Shown: one piece after another, positions 47,457 to 58,714 of the stretch
Position numbering within the stretch: position 1 is the stretch's first letter
Layout: every line of letters starts with the position of its first letter
From: Athripsodes cinereus
Lineage: Eukaryota > Arthropoda > Insecta > Trichoptera > Leptoceridae
NCBI GenBank assembly: GCA_947579605.1
Contig: OX388305.1
Coordinates: 29,339,542-29,403,541 of the forward strand
Reading direction: 5' to 3'
DNA: 64,000 nt
Made by a program: the position numbers and the translations under genes
Notes under the pieces: model-generated
What the model was told of the DNA's origin: nothing
Databases searched by the model: none
The model's input: the letters and a program-made list of their open reading frames with translations, nothing else

Positions 47457-47642
47457 CACTTGACACAATATAAATACGATCTTAATCTAGTCTTGATCTT
47501 GATCATACGACGCACGAAGGGACTATGGTCAAAAACACCGCGCTACCGCTACTGCACGATTGGTATGCGCATATTTTTGGCCAATAGTCACTTCGCGCGT
47601 CGTATGATTAAGATTAAGATCGTGTTTAGATTTTGTCAAGAG
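47457..47642. mobile_element. MITE with TA target duplication, 186 bp
   Basis: The ends CACTTGACACAATATAAATA and (reverse complement) CTCTTGACAAAATCTAAACA continue as inverted arms of about 75 bp (CGATCTTAATC, ATCATACGACGCRCGAAG, GACTAT.GGYCAA). TA flanks both sides (47455-47456 and 47643-47644). This fits a Tc1/mariner-type non-autonomous element. The 75-codon frame across it is incidental. Confidence 0.75.
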
Positions 47643-47649
47643 TAAGCCT

Positions 47650-49740
47650 GCTGTTCATTGATTCGACTATTGGTTATTTTTATCTCTACAGAGGCGGTAT
47701 TTACTGGGGCCAACCGAGCAATCTACTGAAGACATTTTATTTTAAAGCTAGAAAGATTTTTTTTAAAATAATACAATTATTTATTTTTTATCAAACAAAA
47801 TTCCTGTACAAAAATTAAAAAAGTGTCTCAAATTCCTATACCGATAAAACATCGAATCCCATTCATAATATGCGCCCTCGAGGTGAATCAGTCCAAAAAA
47901 CGGCGCTATAAAAATCTTCCGGATATTATTATGCGACAAGTATCGTATAGGTACTATGATTGACTCGTGATCATACTTTCTTGTGAGATTGTCCTAATAA
48001 CATTTTTTCGACGAATTCAAACACTATACAAACATAGTCTAACGGTGAGCTGAGTCTCGTATTACATGTAAAGGCATGAGTCAAGTGAAATGTACCCAGG
48101 ACCATCATACTGCATATCAATGCATTTACCAATTATTTATATGACGTTAAATCCTTTTATGTGGTGGGCGCTGCCTTCAAAATTGTTAAAAACGTTAACA
48201 CTTCATCGTCGACTAACAATCGAAGGATTAACGACTTAATGACCAAGTAAACAGCTACCTACACATATACTTCTTTGGATTTATTTTACAGATGGAGAAA
48301 ATACATAGTTCGTCGTGCTATAACAGGTACGCATACAAATGAATAAAACACATCGGCGTCTCTTCCACACATACCCAAAATCCGGGCCTGAAGTTTTTTA
48401 GGCTTTGATGTTTTAAAAGATGATATAGATACACAATAAAGATTGAAGTATTTAAACTTTGCGCGAATCAGTGCAAGTGAGTTAGACCGTCAATTTAACT
48501 CACTTGATGACAGACATCGTACTGAAAGCAAAGTAAGAAATAACAGCTTATTTATGTTTATTTATTTATTTAATTTAAAGACACACACACACAATTAGTT
48601 GGCAAAATATATACGAAAATAAAGCGAAAATAATATTGATCTGGTCAGGACAAACCGCTAATTAAGTGTGTCTACAGCATGCATGTTAAAACATAAACTA
48701 TACAAAAGACAACATAACGGATAAAGAAACAGCGCCCGACCAATTCAAGTCAAATGCAATTCCAATCCAACTAAACCCACACTGAATATGCACCCGTTAC
48801 ATTAAATTGTTATAAACAGAAACAAATATTAAAAATAATACACACTTTATTGTTGTTATTATCTTTAAAAAATTCAACCTACACAGAGAACATAACAGCT
48901 TTTGGCCTGGGCGATCTAAAAAATCATAGGAGAGTCTCAAATCTGGCGAGATGTGATCTTTATTTGCGAGATGTCAGTAGGTACGAGATCGAATGAATGC
49001 ATCTACGGATGCCGTGTGCACGGTTTGGATGTTTGATTATTTGTGTGAGTTTTGCTGATTTAACTGAAATATCTGTTGTACGCCTCAATAATAAATAAAT
49101 AAATACAGATGTTACCATTTTATATTATTTTTTAAATTCAATCATATTTTCGCAACATTTAAATAATGTTTATTATCATCATATTAAATATAGAAGATGT
49201 GATTCATATTTTTTATACCTCTTTTGAAATAAATTTATATTGAGGGAGGGCTTACCCAGTGTGAAAACTATAGATACGCTACTGATTCAATGCATATACC
49301 AACCATTCTCATATTGTCGCACTGTACGTTATTCGTCGTGGACGTATGTACAATTTTAGTCGTCGAGTTATTCTCGTTATTATTATGTTATTTTACTAGG
49401 TGCACAAATTAACGTCGAATATTATTTCTATTTTAATTGTTATTTACAGTGAATATTAGCATAAAAAAACTGTTTACGTTATTTGTAATAAAATTTACAG
49501 GTTCCTTACAAAAACAAAAATAAAACATTGTTTTTAATTATTTTAAAGTGCATTACTGTTTTTGAACATTACCTTGTTTGTTTATATCTTGTGTAGAATT
49601 CACATGGTAAGTACCTGCCAACGGGTGTATTATTTTAAATTTCTCAAAACAAAAAAATCAAAATGAAACGCAGCTATTGCACATTCATGACAAATTTGTG
49701 GATTTTATTTTAGTATTCATAATTGAAACATGTAGTTATT
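47650..49740. other. Stretch without recognised genes
   Basis: AT-rich. A LINE-tail-like (TTTA)n with CACACACACA lies at 48553-48592. No protein or complete element is recognised. Confidence 0.4.
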
Positions 49741-49747
49741 ACATAAA

Positions 49748-49908
49748 AAGCAGGTGTTCGTAAAATACAATATCTTCAATTTGGCGATGAAATGTGCCAC
49801 CCATCCTGAATGTTTTTATTGGAATGCAAAGTGTGACCTGCATGTTCATTGCACGAATTGACTCTGCTGGCTTCCCCACTTGTTAGTATCGACGTGATGT
49901 TATAGATA
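49748..49908 (+). repeat. Dispersed repeat A
   Basis: AAAAGCAGGTGTTCGTAAAA, GGCGATGAAATGTGCCACCC, ATCCTGAATGTTTTTATTGG, ACTCTGCTGGCTTCCCCACT, TGTTAGTATCGACGTGATG follow the family order. Confidence 0.65.
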
Positions 49909-50079
49909 GTTGTAATATTTAGGTTATAATGAATATTTATTTACATTCGTGCATTAGTGATTTATTTCGTGGCATAATATGAGGCAACCTGCATTACCGA
50001 CGACTTTGCAATATTTTTAAACAACCAAATTCGACACAATGATATCTTTCTAATGTTATATCTATATATACCTACCATT

Positions 50080-50342
50080 CCACTAATGCGGCAGCAAGTA
50101 GACTCAATGCATATAATAAGCATAAAAATGTCATCCTATTGTAGTCATCACAATGCGATCCACTAGTTAGCGAATGATTTAAGCATGCAAGTCGTCTTCT
50201 CCGTGATAACACAAAATAAAATTAAGAAGGCGTGACATACCTCATCGCTGAATTGGAGATACTAGATATCTTAAATATAAAATTTCAAATTTCTCACTTT
50301 TACAAAACACTTAAATACTTACCTATAGAAAAGAGTGAGAGT
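50080..50342 (-). repeat. Dispersed repeat A, rearranged
   Basis: Minus orientation, with the 3' half (GCGGCAGCAAGTAGACTCAA) separated by about 50 bp of other sequence from GCAAGTCGTCTTCTCCGTGA, CCTCATCGCTGAATTGGAGA and GAAAAGAGTGAGAGTG. Confidence 0.5.
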
Positions 50343-51082
50343 GCTAAGTTATATTTTCGAGCATAACACGACACTATACATTTCTTCCGTCACTTACATA
50401 TATATCAATTAATTAAGCGTTGGATACACGCAATAGATGGCATCAAATAGTTACAAAAATTATTATTTTCATCGATGTACCTAGACATTTTAAAAAATCA
50501 ACGTATTGAATCGAAAAAAAATGAATTGGCTAAGTACCAATGACATTAAATAATACGTACCTATAATATTTTTGATTAGTACACAGTTATGTCACAATTA
50601 AAATGCATTCCATGTTAAAATGTTACAAAAAATGAAATAGAAGATATTACTGTCCCAAGACATTCTATTATAACAAGACTGCACTTGTTGACCAAATACA
50701 TAAAAATATGCTTGCTTCCGTCGCAATAAGGTCTATATTCCTATAAAAAAATAAAGAATAATAGCAACGGGCAGAGTGGTGTCTCTTTCTAACATATTAC
50801 CAGTATATTTTTTTCTGGTTAACAGGGACAAAAACCTTCTAACTATCCTATATATATATTTATCGTATCGAACCCCAGAAAAAAAAAACAATCAAACTGA
50901 ACTCCAGTACTGTGCAAAACGCACAGCAGGTGGAGATGCGTCAAAAATATCCTCCATAGTGCATGTGACAAGTGACAGGGCATAATGGACACTATCCTAA
51001 GTCTATGATATATGTTTTACGGGATCTGCGATCAACCAACACCAACCAACATCTTGTCGATTAACTGGAATAGTTCAATTAG

Positions 51083-51296
51083 AATTAATTATAAATAAAA
51101 CGCTTATTTATAGTATATTCACTGTGACTTTTTATTGGACGCGAGCCGGCTTTCAAGAGCTTCCGCTCTCATCATCGGGCTTTTCGACTTTTCGCTAGCC
51201 TGATGATGAGAGCGGAAGCTCTTGAAAGCCGGCTCGCGTCCAATAAAAAGTCACAGTGGATATACTATAAATCAGTGTTTTATTTATAATTAATTC
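51083..51296. mobile_element. Penelope-like fold-back terminus
   Basis: Inverted arms of about 100 bp: outer GAATTAATTATAAATAAAAC, TATAGTATAT, GTGACTTTTTATTGG, then GACGCGAGCCGGCTTTCAAG and GAGCTTCCGCTCTCATCATC, with their complements on the right arm. Just outside the right arm, an ATG at 51300 opens MNFHQKPSVENINF. The equivalent MNFHEEPSVDKLNF opens at 62555 after another fold-back, so this is a conserved start after the terminal repeat. The arrangement of an inverted terminal repeat carrying a hammerhead fits Penelope-like retroelements. Confidence 0.65.
51185..51252 (+). ncRNA. Hammerhead ribozyme of a Penelope-like element
   Basis: CTGATGA (51200-51206) is a canonical core. After one T, stem II is GAGAGC (208-213), loop GGAA, GCTCTT (218-223; one G-U pair). 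GAAA (224-227), the self-complementary GCCGGC (228-233) as stem III, and TC before the expected cleavage point follow. Flanks GACTTTT (51186-51192) and AAAAAGTC can pair as an outer stem I. The left arm carries the complement with one core change (CCGATGA), so only the plus-strand right-arm copy has the full core. The palindromic stem III suggests a dimeric form. Confidence 0.55.
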
Positions 51297-51439
51297 AACA
51301 TGAATTTCCACCAAAAACCGTCGGTTGAAAATATCAACTTCAGTTCAATCAGCTTGAATTGGTCGATCCCAGTAGAGTTTAGTGTCATCGTTTTCTAATA
51401 CCGATACTGGACAATAATTTTAGTATGGCAATTTTTATT

Positions 51440-51640
51440 CTTCTTCAATTAATTCAAATTTTGAAGCCAAATTTTGATGTAGTTAATATTTTTGCTACCT
51501 GATCATGTCTTTTTAAATACCCTGTTCCAGACAAAATATATCTTAATGTCTCTCCCTCCTGATAACAGGCTCTGCATTTATCGGAAATATTTTGTTTAAT
51601 TATGAGTAATTGTTTGTAACTATATAGGTACTTGATCATT
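51440..51640 (-). mobile_element. R4/Dong-like element, zinc-motif fragment
   Basis: The minus-strand frame SDKCRACYQEGETLRYILSG, TGYLKRHDQVAKILTTSKF carries C-x-x-C followed by GET[LI]..I.SG...L..RH..VAKI, the segment before the endonuclease domain in R4/Dong-type proteins. The same segment is seen, frameshifted, at 55.9-56.0 kb (CRKCLAKPETIQYM). The final Cys/His of the zinc motif is lost (SGTGY). Confidence 0.6.
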
Positions 51641-51949
51641 ATTATTATTATTCACTGCATTTTTCATTAGCACACCTCTACTTGTCAAGCTAATCATAAA
51701 AAGGCTACCGCATACTATAAGCATAGTGTTTACATACAAATACCTATATATATTTGTGTATTTAATTTTAATTCAATAGGTACGCAAATAAACAAAAACA
51801 TATCGATACAATATCATATTATTATATATTCGCATATATGGCGAAATTAAATAAACTCACTACTTAATAGCTTAATTTAATTATCCAGTATAACCAGTCT
51901 ATAAAATTAGTTTTATAGTTTTTATTACTTTTTAGTTACTTTTGGACGG

Positions 51950-52085
51950 CCATGTGATGAGTAAAAGAAATCGGCGAGCATGAATGAGTAATTGCTTGAA
52001 TTTAAAAAGCGAAAGTGCAAGAAGGTCGAATTAGCATTCAGCCTTCTCTGACTACCTCACATGGTAAACGGTGTGAGGAGATTCC
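51950..52085 (+). mobile_element. RTE-type 3' tail, eroded copy
   Basis: CTTCTCTGACTACCTCACAT followed by GGTAAACGGTGTGAGGAGAT is an eroded form of the CTCTGCCTACCCCACCTGGG...ACACGGTGTGAGG tail at 4.39 and 61.97 kb. The AT-rich upstream part has lost its coding content. Confidence 0.45.
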
Positions 52086-52439
52086 TTAGAATAATTTTTC
52101 TTTCTTGTCCACATAAATTCACTCCATTCCTTCTTCATGACACATGCATGTATGTAGGTACTGTGAAGATATTTGGAATCGTGTTTGAATTTTGTATATC
52201 CCAGATTCAGAATGTGTTTTTTATAGACCCAAATATATATTCTCCGAAAGGGAAGGTTTGAACCCGGAATGTAAATCATCAGAGACTTTGCGATGTGGGA
52301 GTGACGCGCGACTTGATCTGGCCGTTGGTAAACTTATACTTATGCATCTATGTACAAATCCTAGTTTAAAATGTTACCTAATAAAATTGTACAAAATAAA
52401 ATAATTTAATCGGTAATGGTAGCTATGAAAAAGGTAAAT

Positions 52440-52545
52440 AATTTTCCTTGAACTGATCGGGAGTTGAACTTAGAACCTCGGTGTACAAAACAAGTACTTA
52501 TATGATAACAATGTCAACAAGGTCGCTAACAGTAAAGGCACAGGC
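52440..52545 (-). repeat. tRNA-derived SINE fragment
   Basis: The reverse complement shows GTTAGCGACCTTGTTGACAT (box-A-like), then CCGAGGTTCTAAGTTCAACT and CCCGATCAGTTCAAGGAAAA (box-B-like AGTTCAACTCC). The head-to-box-B distance is about 55 bases, as in tRNA-like SINE heads. Confidence 0.45.
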
Positions 52546-52819
52546 TTGTATTAAATAGTAGCTGTAATGATCTAAGTAGATACACTCCTACGCAGTATTA
52601 CTTGCAAGGTAGGCAAGGATAATCAAAGGTAGAGAAATCATCTTTGCCCCATTTTTTATTTGAACCAGAATTAATGTTATAGTTAGCATCGAATGCTTCA
52701 GCTAGCTATTTTTATAATTTAGGCATAATCCACTTGAATTTGTAAAAAAAGAAGTACTTCAGCAGCGGGTATTATATGAAACAGTATTTATAATATAATT
52801 ATTTATTTATTTATTAATT

Positions 52820-53045
52820 GTTGAAGGGTGTTTGTGTTAACACTGTGAAAATTCATATTTTAATAACTTATAAATAATTAAAACACTGTTATATTTTCCT
52901 CTGTGACCACCTTCAATTTTTGTAAAGGACATTATACTGATTCAGTACTCTTGAGAATGCCCATTGAAGTGGGCGAAAACGTTAGAGTTTAAATAAATAT
53001 AGTGAAAATATAACAGTGTTTTAATTATTTATAAGTTATTTATTT
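52820..53045 (+). mobile_element. Penelope-like terminal repeat with hammerhead-like motif
   Basis: A 34-bp perfect inverted repeat (AACTTATAAATAATTAAAAC, ACTGTTATATTTTC at 52867-52900; complement at 53004-53037) encloses a core. The core has stem II GCCCA (52959-52963)/TGGGC (970-974), GAAA (975-978), self-complementary ACGT and TA. The upstream core CTTGAGAA is a decayed CTGANGA. It begins with TTGTTGAAGGGTGTTTGTGT, as at 10.04 kb. Confidence 0.6.
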
Positions 53046-53859
53046 AACACATTAAACGGCTTTCAAGCCTTTTCACATTGTATTACAAAATTACAATACA
53101 ATTATTATTCACGAGGCAAATATAAAAGACAAAAATAAATTTTATTCCAAAAACATTAAGAAGGTTAGCATTATACTGTAATTCATTCACAATCATAATA
53201 ATTTTCATAATTTTATAACAATAAAAAAATAATTATACGTGTCAAATCATTGATATAATATACCTTATACTATAACACAATGTAACAAGTTAGTACAAGA
53301 TAAGTGAATTCCTCTTGACGGTACCTTTTAGGATGTATTCACATTGTCTCAAATTGGATGATCATCCTGAGTGAAAGGATCGAAGCATCACATTCTTCAT
53401 CCTATGTTTTCACTGCCATGTTTATACTCATATAATATTGTCAGTGGTTTAAACTGTTTGAAGTATTTTATATGCACAATATTCTTTAGAAAAACACACA
53501 AAAACACGTCCTTTATGTTTATGATTCTGGCATTTGATCATAGTTCATCACAAAAAGGGACAAATAATAGGGGAAACTTGTTTATGGTCGTTTCAGTAAA
53601 AGCAATATTCTTCAAAAATACATATACATAGGTGGTATTTGTTTTCTTCCATCATCCTGAATGTTCACAGAGGATGGAACGTCCGTTCACACTTTAATAG
53701 TCTGAAAGACGTTTTAGAATCTGATCTACTTCTGCGGTCTAGCCATTTGCTCCACGATCTTACTTTTACTCAGTCAACATGTCTAACTTTCAACACTCTG
53801 CTATAACCATCTCAGATGACTAAATTGGTCAATTTGAGACAAGCACACTCTATAAAATT

Positions 53860-54165
53860 TGAGTCATGGATGTTCTCCCGCAGGTGGGTCATGCTTTCTT
53901 CTTTCCTTTGGGTCGAATTTATGAGTTAATTTTCTCCACTTGGCGCAATCAGCTTGTTCTTGTTCCCAGGTGTGCTGGATATTACTGTCCTTCAAGACAG
54001 TATGAAGGACGTCTTTGTATCACTTACACTGGCCACCCTGGTTTCCTCTTCCATGCACGAGCTCCTAGAATAATTATCTTTTTTGGGAGTCGGTTATCAT
54101 GTATTCGGATGACACGACCAGACCAAAACATGGTACTTCGGCTCAATACTATATACATAATACTA
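53860..54165 (-). mobile_element. RTE/L2-like LINE C-terminal fragment
   Basis: The minus strand encodes FWSGRVIRIHDNRLPKKIII, then KRKPGW, and in a shifted frame sequence matching KRYKDVLHTVLKDSNIQHTW and EQEQADCAKWRKLTHKFDPK. This is the well-known C-terminal order WSGHV.RM.DNRLPK......KRKPG..KRYKD.LK..LKD.NI...TWE..A.DR.KWR. Frameshifts show it is dead. It abuts the hAT element starting at 54204. Confidence 0.7.
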
Positions 54166-54203
54166 AAGTTCATTATAAAATAATATGTGCAATACCCACT
54201 GAA

Positions 54204-57200
54204 CAGTGGCGTAGCTAGGGTCATCTGCGTCCGGGGACATGACACAAAATCTACGCCCCTTCTCGTAGCCCCCAAGAAAATTTTGTAATTTTGCGATTTA
54301 TATGGTTCATTTTCGGAGCATGTATCTAGTATTTTAATGAAATAGAATACAGACTAATAGTGATGTGAGTAGAGAAAATTCTCAAAATAAATTTCTCGGG
54401 AACGAGAAATTTCTCCGAGAATTTCTCCTCTGATGGAAGAGAAATTTCTTTCCATAATTTTCCCAAAAATATTATAACCTTTCGCCCAATATCTGAAAAC
54501 CTGATTGGTCCAAAACTTCGTGGAGCTGATTCGGGCCCAAATCGGAGGTTTTGAATACTTTTTCCATGTAGGTACCTACCATTTTTTTAAATGGGCATGT
54601 AGGGTGTCAAACTTCAAGTTTTTTCCATTTGGAAGAGGATTTTACTACTTTTATTTACTTAAACGCTGACTGTATTTTTTTCAATAACTCATGTACTTGT
54701 CTGTTATCTGTTTATTTCAACCCGAGCGATGCTGGGTTACAAAAACTAGTAACTAATAAGTGAACAATGAACTTTACTTAAAATTGAAAAACAAAAATTT
54801 TCCTATGTTATATTATTTGTTCCTTTTAAAAACTAGTCTTTTAAGTACATTCTTTTACACATTACCATATCCTTATTGTAAAAATGAACAATAAAAAATA
54901 TATTTGCCTCAAAATACATCATAATTCTCCGAAATTCTCCAATAAATAATTTCTTGAGAATTCCCCAACACTACAAACTAATAATTCTCTATACGATTGT
55001 AAACAATTAAGCCAGATAAATTTAAAACTTTACATATTGATAAAGGTAAAGTTTTAGAATATCAGCTTTCTTATATCTAATATCTTGGATGCAGCTGGTC
55101 TGCTGGCTACCCCACTTGTGGGATATGCCACAAGTGGAGTATAGTAGTAGTAGTCGTTTAGAATATCAGGACATAGCTTCAAATTATCAAATAAATAATC
55201 TTAGTAATAATGAAATATACAAATACTTTTTTTTACAAATACGGTTTTTCGCAACCCAAAAATTTATATCACACTGAAATCAAAATAAATTAACAAATGA
55301 TTTTAAAGATAGATAAAATAAAATATTTAAATGTGATCTATCAACCAAAAATATAGTAAAAGCAATAAACGCGTTGGCTATTCCGTTATTAAAATACTCA
55401 TTTGGCATCATAAAATGGTCAAAAACAAATAAATTGGAAAGATTAATAAGAACACAATTAACAAAAAATAGGTATCACCATCCCAATTCCGCGAAAAAAA
55501 AGTTGACTCTGCCTAGAAGTATAGGAGGAAGAGGAATTGTTAACATTCCCTCTTTACTTAATGTTCAAATTGAATCTATTAAAACATTTTTTAAAAATAA
55601 ACAAATTAATTCTATATTTCATAAAATTAGAATACAGGCCGACAAAAATCATACATCATTAAATTTAAATGTCGAAATAGTAGGTAAGCGAATAAACTAA
55701 TTAAACATTTTGTTAGAATCTTGGGGTACGAAAGAACTTCATGCCAGACACTTCAATGATCTCAACCAATCTCATGTTGACAAATATGCATCAAACAGAT
55801 GGTTGACCATTAGGGAATTGTATGAGGAAAACGAGAGTTTTATACTGGCTATTTAAGATCAAGTACAAGTATACAAAAAAAATACCAAAAATACATTACA
55901 AAAAATCAAAATATAACTTATAATTCATGTAGGAAATGTCTGGCCAAACCGGAAACAATACAATATATGTATAGTTTTGGGTTGTTCTACTCTCGTTCAA
56001 AATGAATATACTAATAAACATAATCATGTCGCAAAAATAATACACAAAATTTAGCAATTAAACATAATTTTATAAACTCGCGAAAAATAATACCATACTA
56101 TAAATACAGCCCAAAACTGGTTTTAGAAAATCAAAATTATAGGATCTATTATGATAAACAATAATTAAAAATAGACAAATACATTATAATAGACCCGATT
56201 TAGTATTATATGATAAAAAAAATAAAATTACGTATCTAATAGACATCGCTGTCCCAAATAGGCATAATATACAAACAACTGTCGCAGAAAAAATACGTAA
56301 ATATACAGAACTAGCGGGAGAAATAAAACATATTTTGCATTCTAGGTCTGTTTACATAATACCATTAGTTATGTCAGCTATAGGGGTAACTCCGAAATCT
56401 TTGATAAATAATTACCAAAAATTAGATTCACCGGTAAATTTATATATTGAAATTCAAAAATCTATTACAATAAACACTTGTAATATTGTAACAAAATTTT
56501 TGAACACCGATTTTTCAAGCACAATGCTGGTATTTTGAACCTGCGTTTTGAGCCTAATCCTTTGATATCCTGTATATCCAGATATCTAGATATCTATCCA
56601 GATAGGTGATTTTTCCCGGCATTAGACTGTTAAGTTTTTGTATAATCATGACTGATCATATGGAGACTTATCTGGTTGTATAATACTGAGAAGTGTGGAT
56701 GGCAATTTTGCCGCCACGTATTGTTAAAATTTTATAAAAAATTAAAATATACTTATAATACATGACTGGAATGGTCTTTTTAGGGAGTTAAATGAAATGT
56801 TGTTAAAAATGTGGAGTAAAAACTTTTTCAGAAATGTATGCGAAAGTTGTTAAAAAAAATAATATTAACAATTTTTACATGATAATCCAAAAACAGTGAT
56901 GATGTGATGAGTAATGCAAATTTTCCAATGTTGTTTTTTCTTGCAAGTAAAATAAAATATAATTAACGAAAAATTTGCTAGATTTTTCTTTTTTTTATTT
57001 GAATTTACTTGCTACATCCCTATCTAAAGACAAATTAATCTCTTTTCAACTAATGTGAAGTATTATACTATTTTCTTTGCACTTAGGTACGTAAAATCCT
57101 ATAGTCGACTCGACATTATCCAACCTGTATAATTGTTAAAACCAGATGTCACTTTCAGTTATGAAGAATAATATTTGAACCCGAACTGATCTTTGTAAAA

Positions 57201-57483
57201 AAAAACGCCATCAGTAATCCTGTATTGTAGATGTGTCATTTTGTTTATGAGTTGAATGGCGCCCCTTAATGCTCAATGGGGGCGCCAAAATCGTGTTTGC
57301 CAACTGTTTAGTAATGAAGATATTTGTTGAGCTCCAAAATTCAATCTGGCCAACGTATTTGGGATACATTTGTTTACATCAAAATAAAATTAAAAAAATA
57401 GTTTTAATACTCATTTTGGCGCCCCCTAATGTGGCGCCCGGGGACATATGTCCCCCCCTGCCCCCCCCCTAGCTACGCCACTG
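54204..57483. mobile_element. hAT-type DNA transposon, 3280 bp, carrying an R4/Dong element
   Basis: The left end CAGTGGCGTAGCTAGGG and the right end (reverse complement) are identical for 17 bases. CCACTGAA is duplicated perfectly at 54196-54203 and 57484-57491, the 8-bp target duplication of hAT elements. Subterminal regions hold GGGGACAT and GGCGCC repeats on both sides. No hAT transposase frame is visible, so it is non-autonomous. It contains GAGAAATTTCTC-type repeats (54390-54450, 54930-54970), a repeat A 3' fragment (55089-55154) and an R4/Dong-like retrotransposon (55337-56540). Confidence 0.85.
55337..56540 (+). mobile_element. R4/Dong-like non-LTR retrotransposon, C-terminal half
   Basis: Decayed but readable in order. 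First comes the RT C-terminal region KNIVKAINALAIPLLKYSFG, LERLIRTQLTKNRYHHPNSA, KKKLTLPRSIGGRGIVNIPS (108-codon open frame). Then SWGTKELHARHFNDLNQSHV, DKYASNRWLTIRELYEENES (near 55716-55845), and the CRKCLAKPETIQYM zinc-motif region (55926-55970). Last is the restriction-like endonuclease domain NRPDLVLYDKKNKITYLIDI, AVPNRHNIQTTVAEKIRKYT (56191-56310), ending IPLVMSAIGVTPKSLINNYQ and a stop at 56536. The PD...D..K-type endonuclease after RT distinguishes this clade from APE-type LINEs. Several stops and frameshifts are present. Confidence 0.8.
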
Positions 57484-57889
57484 CCACTGAATATTGTTAT
57501 TTGTATTTTATTACCTTGGAAAACGTTTTTATATTTTTGTTTGTATTTTTTTAATTGATTTTATTGTTTATATCAATAGGTATAACCTCACGCTATATAG
57601 TTTTATTACTTATACCTACACGTGCACAAATATAAAGGCCATAAAAATAATACACCCGTTTGTATAAGTATTATCGTACAAAAAAATAATTGTACTATCA
57701 CTGACATTTGTATTCAATTTACGGACATGATTATACAATTTTCTTTATTTTCAAAGCGTAATGCAAATCGGAGAAAAAATATGAGAGACAACACCAGGTC
57801 AAAACTGAAAAAACGGTAGCCAAAATTTTTGCTGTATTTATGGAAATTTCGACCCCACAATTCAATTTTGATTTATATTATTTGCTTGA

Positions 57890-58105
57890 GTTATATTTAT
57901 GCATTCAATTTCCTTCTTCACATGGTCAACGACTCGGGTTAGTAAATAATAGTCGTCTTAAAATTTTGTCTCATCATACGATTTTTTCACATCTTCATTT
58001 ACGGTCCATGGAGCTAGGCTCTGGAACCAACTCACCTCGAGAATTTGCAAATATTCGTTATTTTTTGATATCTTTAATAATTTTTTGCTAGTTTACGTTT
58101 TCTTC
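57890..58105 (+). mobile_element. Jockey/CR1-like LINE 3' end fragment
   Basis: The frame TVHGARLWNQLTSRICKYSL, FFDIFNNFLL (about 57999-58090) is the G[AS]..WN.LP..[IL]R....F..FK..L signature at the end of LINE RT proteins, with P replaced and R lost. Upstream residues resembling 'SSSYDFFT' fit. About 250 bp of AT-rich 3' UTR-like sequence follows. Confidence 0.55.
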
Positions 58106-58501
58106 GGTTGATATAGCAAGTTTTCTTTCCCTATCTTCTTCCCATTTCCTTCTTTGCACAAAATGTGTGTTTAATTTATATCGTATATTCTAACTGTTTA
58201 ATACAATCACTTTATATATTTTATGAATGTACTTATACAATTTATTTAAGTACTTTTTTTCAATTGGTTGGCTAGAAACTTTGCTCCATAACAAATCCGT
58301 CATTTGACGGAATGCTGACTGCATTATGTATTATGAATTATTCTGCCCATAAAACTTTATGATTATTACATTATTTTGTCACTCAATATAGATTTGCCTT
58401 GTTTTTGTTTAAATGTTGTCTAAAAAAACTGATTCATTTTTTCTTTATACAAAGTTTATCCAACCAACGCAAGTTAGTTGGCGAATCACAAATACCTAGA
58501 C

Positions 58502-58714
58502 CAGTGGTTCCCAAAGTTAACTGGGCTCCGACCCATTTAACAAAAAATTCCAACCTTGGGACCCACCTTTTAGCTGTCTTAGAGAAAAGAGGTCATAAAT
58601 ATTGGTAATGCTCAGATTCTCTAGTAGCGAGTCATGGAACTTAATGCTCAGGGCCCACTCAATATTCGCTCGCGACCCACCAGTGGGTCGTGACCCATAG
58701 TTTGGGAGCCACTG
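58502..58714. mobile_element. Short hAT-type MITE, 213 bp
   Basis: CAGTGGTTCCCAAAGTTAAC and the right end ATAGTTTGGGAGCCACTG are imperfect inverted repeats of the classic hAT type. ACCTAGAC is duplicated perfectly at 58494-58501 and 58715-58722 (8 bp). The internal GGGTCGTGACCCA is palindromic. No coding capacity. Confidence 0.85.

Noticed and set aside
47418..47645. 75-codon plus-strand frame
   Set aside because: Lies across both arms of the TA-flanked MITE.
57269..57472. 67-codon frame ending in prolines
   Set aside because: Covers the subterminal and poly-C end of the hAT element.
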